64,000 nucleotides of DNA, taken from positions 124,001 to 188,000 of the forward strand of contig NZ_LMLW01000007.1 of the NCBI RefSeq assembly GCF_001422045.1. The letters run 5' to 3'. Source of the DNA: Sphingomonas sp. Leaf242 (GTDB taxonomy: Bacteria; Pseudomonadota; Alphaproteobacteria; Sphingomonadales; Sphingomonadaceae). Shown here piece by piece: positions 62,948 to 64,000 of the stretch (positions within the stretch are counted from its first letter, which is position 1; every line of letters starts with the position of its first letter). The position numbers were made by a program, and so were the translations under genes. The notes under the pieces are model-generated. The model did not search any database. It worked only from the letters and a program-made list of their open reading frames with translations, and had not been told where the DNA came from.

Positions 62948-62963
62948 TGGATCATTCGATCCA
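62948..62963. promoter_or_regulatory. TetR-family operator, site 2
   Basis: TGGATCATTCGATCCA, extended by C and G to CTGGATC/GATCCAG arms, 14 bases before the MFS start codon. A TTGACA (-35-like) lies at 62917-62922, between the two operator copies. Bound repressor would block MFS transcription. Confidence 0.65.
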
Positions 62964-62977
62964 GAAGTGAGTGTTTC

Positions 62978-64000
62978 GTGCGTTCAAACCCTATTCCGAC
63001 CGACGTCGGCGCGAGCGAGACGCTGCCGATTTCAGCCTTGCTGGCGCTGGCAATGACAGGCTTCACGGCGATCCTGACCGAGACGCTGCCCGCCGGACTG
63101 TTACCGCACATGGCCGCGGGACTGGACGTATCGGAGTCGCTCGCCGGGCAGACGGTGACGGTCTATGCGGTCGGGTCGCTGCTCGCGGCGATCCCGCTGA
63201 CGCTGTACACGCAAGGCTGGCGTCGCAAGCCGACGCTGCTGGTCGCGATTGTCGGGTTCCTCATCTTCAACTGCGTGACCGCGGTGTCGACCTCCTACGC
63301 GCTGACGCTGGTCGCGCGGTTCATGGGCGGAGTCGCGGCGGGGCTCGGCTGGGGGATCATCGCCGGCTATGCGCGGCGGATGGTCGTCGCGCCGTTGCGC
63401 GGCAAGGCGCTGGCGATCGCGATGGTCGGTACGCCGCTGGCACTGTCGATCGGCGTTCCCCTGGGGGCGATGCTGGGCACCACGCTCGGCTGGCGTATGG
63501 CGTTCGGGCTGATGTCGATCACGACTCTGATCCTGATCGGCTGGGTGCTGTGGCAGGTCCCGGATTTCCCCGGACAGCCGGCGGAACAGCGACTGTCGAT
63601 CGCGCGCGTGTTCCGCACGCCCGGCGTACGCACCGTGCTCGTCACGCTGTTCGCGTGGATCACCGCGCACAACATCCTCTATACTTATATCGCGCCGGTC
63701 GCCGCGTTGTCGGGTGTGCAAGGCCGCCTCGACCTCGTCCTGCTCGGGTTTGGCGTTGCCGCGCTGGTCGGGATCTGGGTGACAGGCGTGTTGATCGACC
63801 GGGCGTTGCGGCCACTCGTGCTCGTCAGCCTGACGGTATTTGCGGCGGTGTCGTTGGCGTTCGGGCTGTTTGCGGCTAGCCCCGTCGCGACGATCGCGGC
63901 GACGATCCTATGGGGTCTGTCGTTCGGCGGCGCCGCGACGCAGCTCCAGACAGCGCTGGCCGATGCCGCGGGCGACGGCGTCGATCTGGCGAATGCGATG
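62978..64000 (+). CDS. MFS efflux transporter (AraJ/SotB-like), cut by window end
   Basis: Open from GTG 62978 to the window end, 341 codons. The chain reads MRSNPIPTDVGASETLPISA and then LLALAMTGFTAILTETLPAG, TVYAVGSLLAAIPLTLYTQGWRRK, LTLVARFMGGVAAGLGWGIIAGYARRMV and IGVPLGAMLGTTLGWRMAFG. The pattern is that of 12-helix sugar-efflux or drug pumps. A different frame starting at 62971 gives Arg-rich shadow sequence. The divergent TetR and its sites suggest a ligand-induced exporter. Confidence 0.9.
   Translation, partial: MRSNPIPTDVGASETLPISALLALAMTGFTAILTETLPAGLLPHMAAGLDVSESLAGQTVTVYAVGSLLAAIPLTLYTQGWRRKPTLLVAIVGFLIFNCVTAVSTSYALTLVARFMGGVAAGLGWGIIAGYARRMVVAPLRGKALAIAMVGTPLALSIGVPLGAMLGTTLGWRMAFGLMSITTLILIGWVLWQVPDFPGQPAEQRLSIARVFRTPGVRTVLVTLFAWITAHNILYTYIAPVAALSGVQGRLDLVLLGFGVAALVGIWVTGVLIDRALRPLVLVSLTVFAAVSLAFGLFAASPVATIAATILWGLSFGGAATQLQTALADAAGDGVDLANAM

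Noticed and set aside
62971..63879. 302-codon frame at the right end as a gene
   Set aside because: Arg/Asp-rich shadow. The neighbouring frame from GTG 62978 encodes a normal MFS transporter open to the window end.
1..64000. CRISPR arrays, tRNA or rRNA genes, phage or intact insertion sequences
   Set aside because: Looked for spaced repeats, transposase motifs and integrase motifs and saw none; tRNA genes could be missed without a folding search.

Overview
The window is high-GC, tightly packed bacterial DNA that looks like a chromosome segment of an alphaproteobacterium, most likely Sphingomonas or a close relative. The reasons are a TonB-dependent receptor, many genes overlapping by ATGA or TGATG, a GGAAC-N17-GTT promoter of the EcfG general-stress type, a cyoABCD quinol oxidase, and a GC-rich inverted repeat of the kind scattered in sphingomonad genomes. 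I saw no rRNA, tRNA, CRISPR array, phage genes or intact insertion sequence. The assignment rests on gene content and my memory of families, not on a database search.

Layout. 1-4045: the end of a GH31 glycosidase and a secreted tandem GH43 enzyme (plant polysaccharide use). 4046-9062: a decayed VOC gene, then an exported truncated haemoglobin and a DUF3034 outer-membrane barrel, divergent from a cupredoxin-like protein and a membrane GGDEF-EAL protein. 9063-10984: an ABC ATPase remnant, a small membrane protein, and a PadR regulator paired with a membrane protein. 11246-20897: a sulfonate or sulfate-ester type sulfur-acquisition locus: TonB receptor, divergent from aldo/keto reductase, TauD-type dioxygenase, ABC importer, FMN monooxygenase and a broken nitroreductase. 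The six intact proteins of the rightward operon contain no cysteine and very little methionine. 20907-21503: an RBBP9-like hydrolase that seems to lack its catalytic triad.

21928-30953 is the most unusual part: a leftward glycan operon in which three of five proteins are fusions of an N-terminal glycosyltransferase with a different enzyme: UDP-galactopyranose mutase, a Gfo/Idh/MocA oxidoreductase, and a clan GH-A glycosidase-like domain. 31042-43587 is a leftward stress and detoxification region (SDR, two paralogous zinc dehydrogenases, SRPBCC, DUF4142, esterase behind an EcfG-type promoter, DUF2252, DUF892/YciE) interrupted by rightward cyoABCD.

44134-50915 runs rightward: HAD phosphatase, SDR, a patatin remnant, an RMND1/Sif2-like protein, and an overlapping redox operon (DUF4126, disulfide reductase-like flavoprotein, cNMP/thioredoxin reductase-like flavoprotein, UBP zinc finger). 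50906-54954: a frameshifted MFS pump, an aldo/keto reductase, LysR and AraC regulators. 55070-59605: a two-component locus, with a response regulator coupled to a lone M17 N-terminal domain and divergent from a propeller sensor kinase. 59650-64000: two exported alpha/beta hydrolases, a TMEM175-like channel, and a TetR regulator divergent from an MFS pump, with two matching operator sites between them.

Broken genes are frequent: four short remnants, a nitroreductase with two lesions and an MFS gene with one. Single-base lesions could be sequencing errors; the truncated remnants are more likely true decay.
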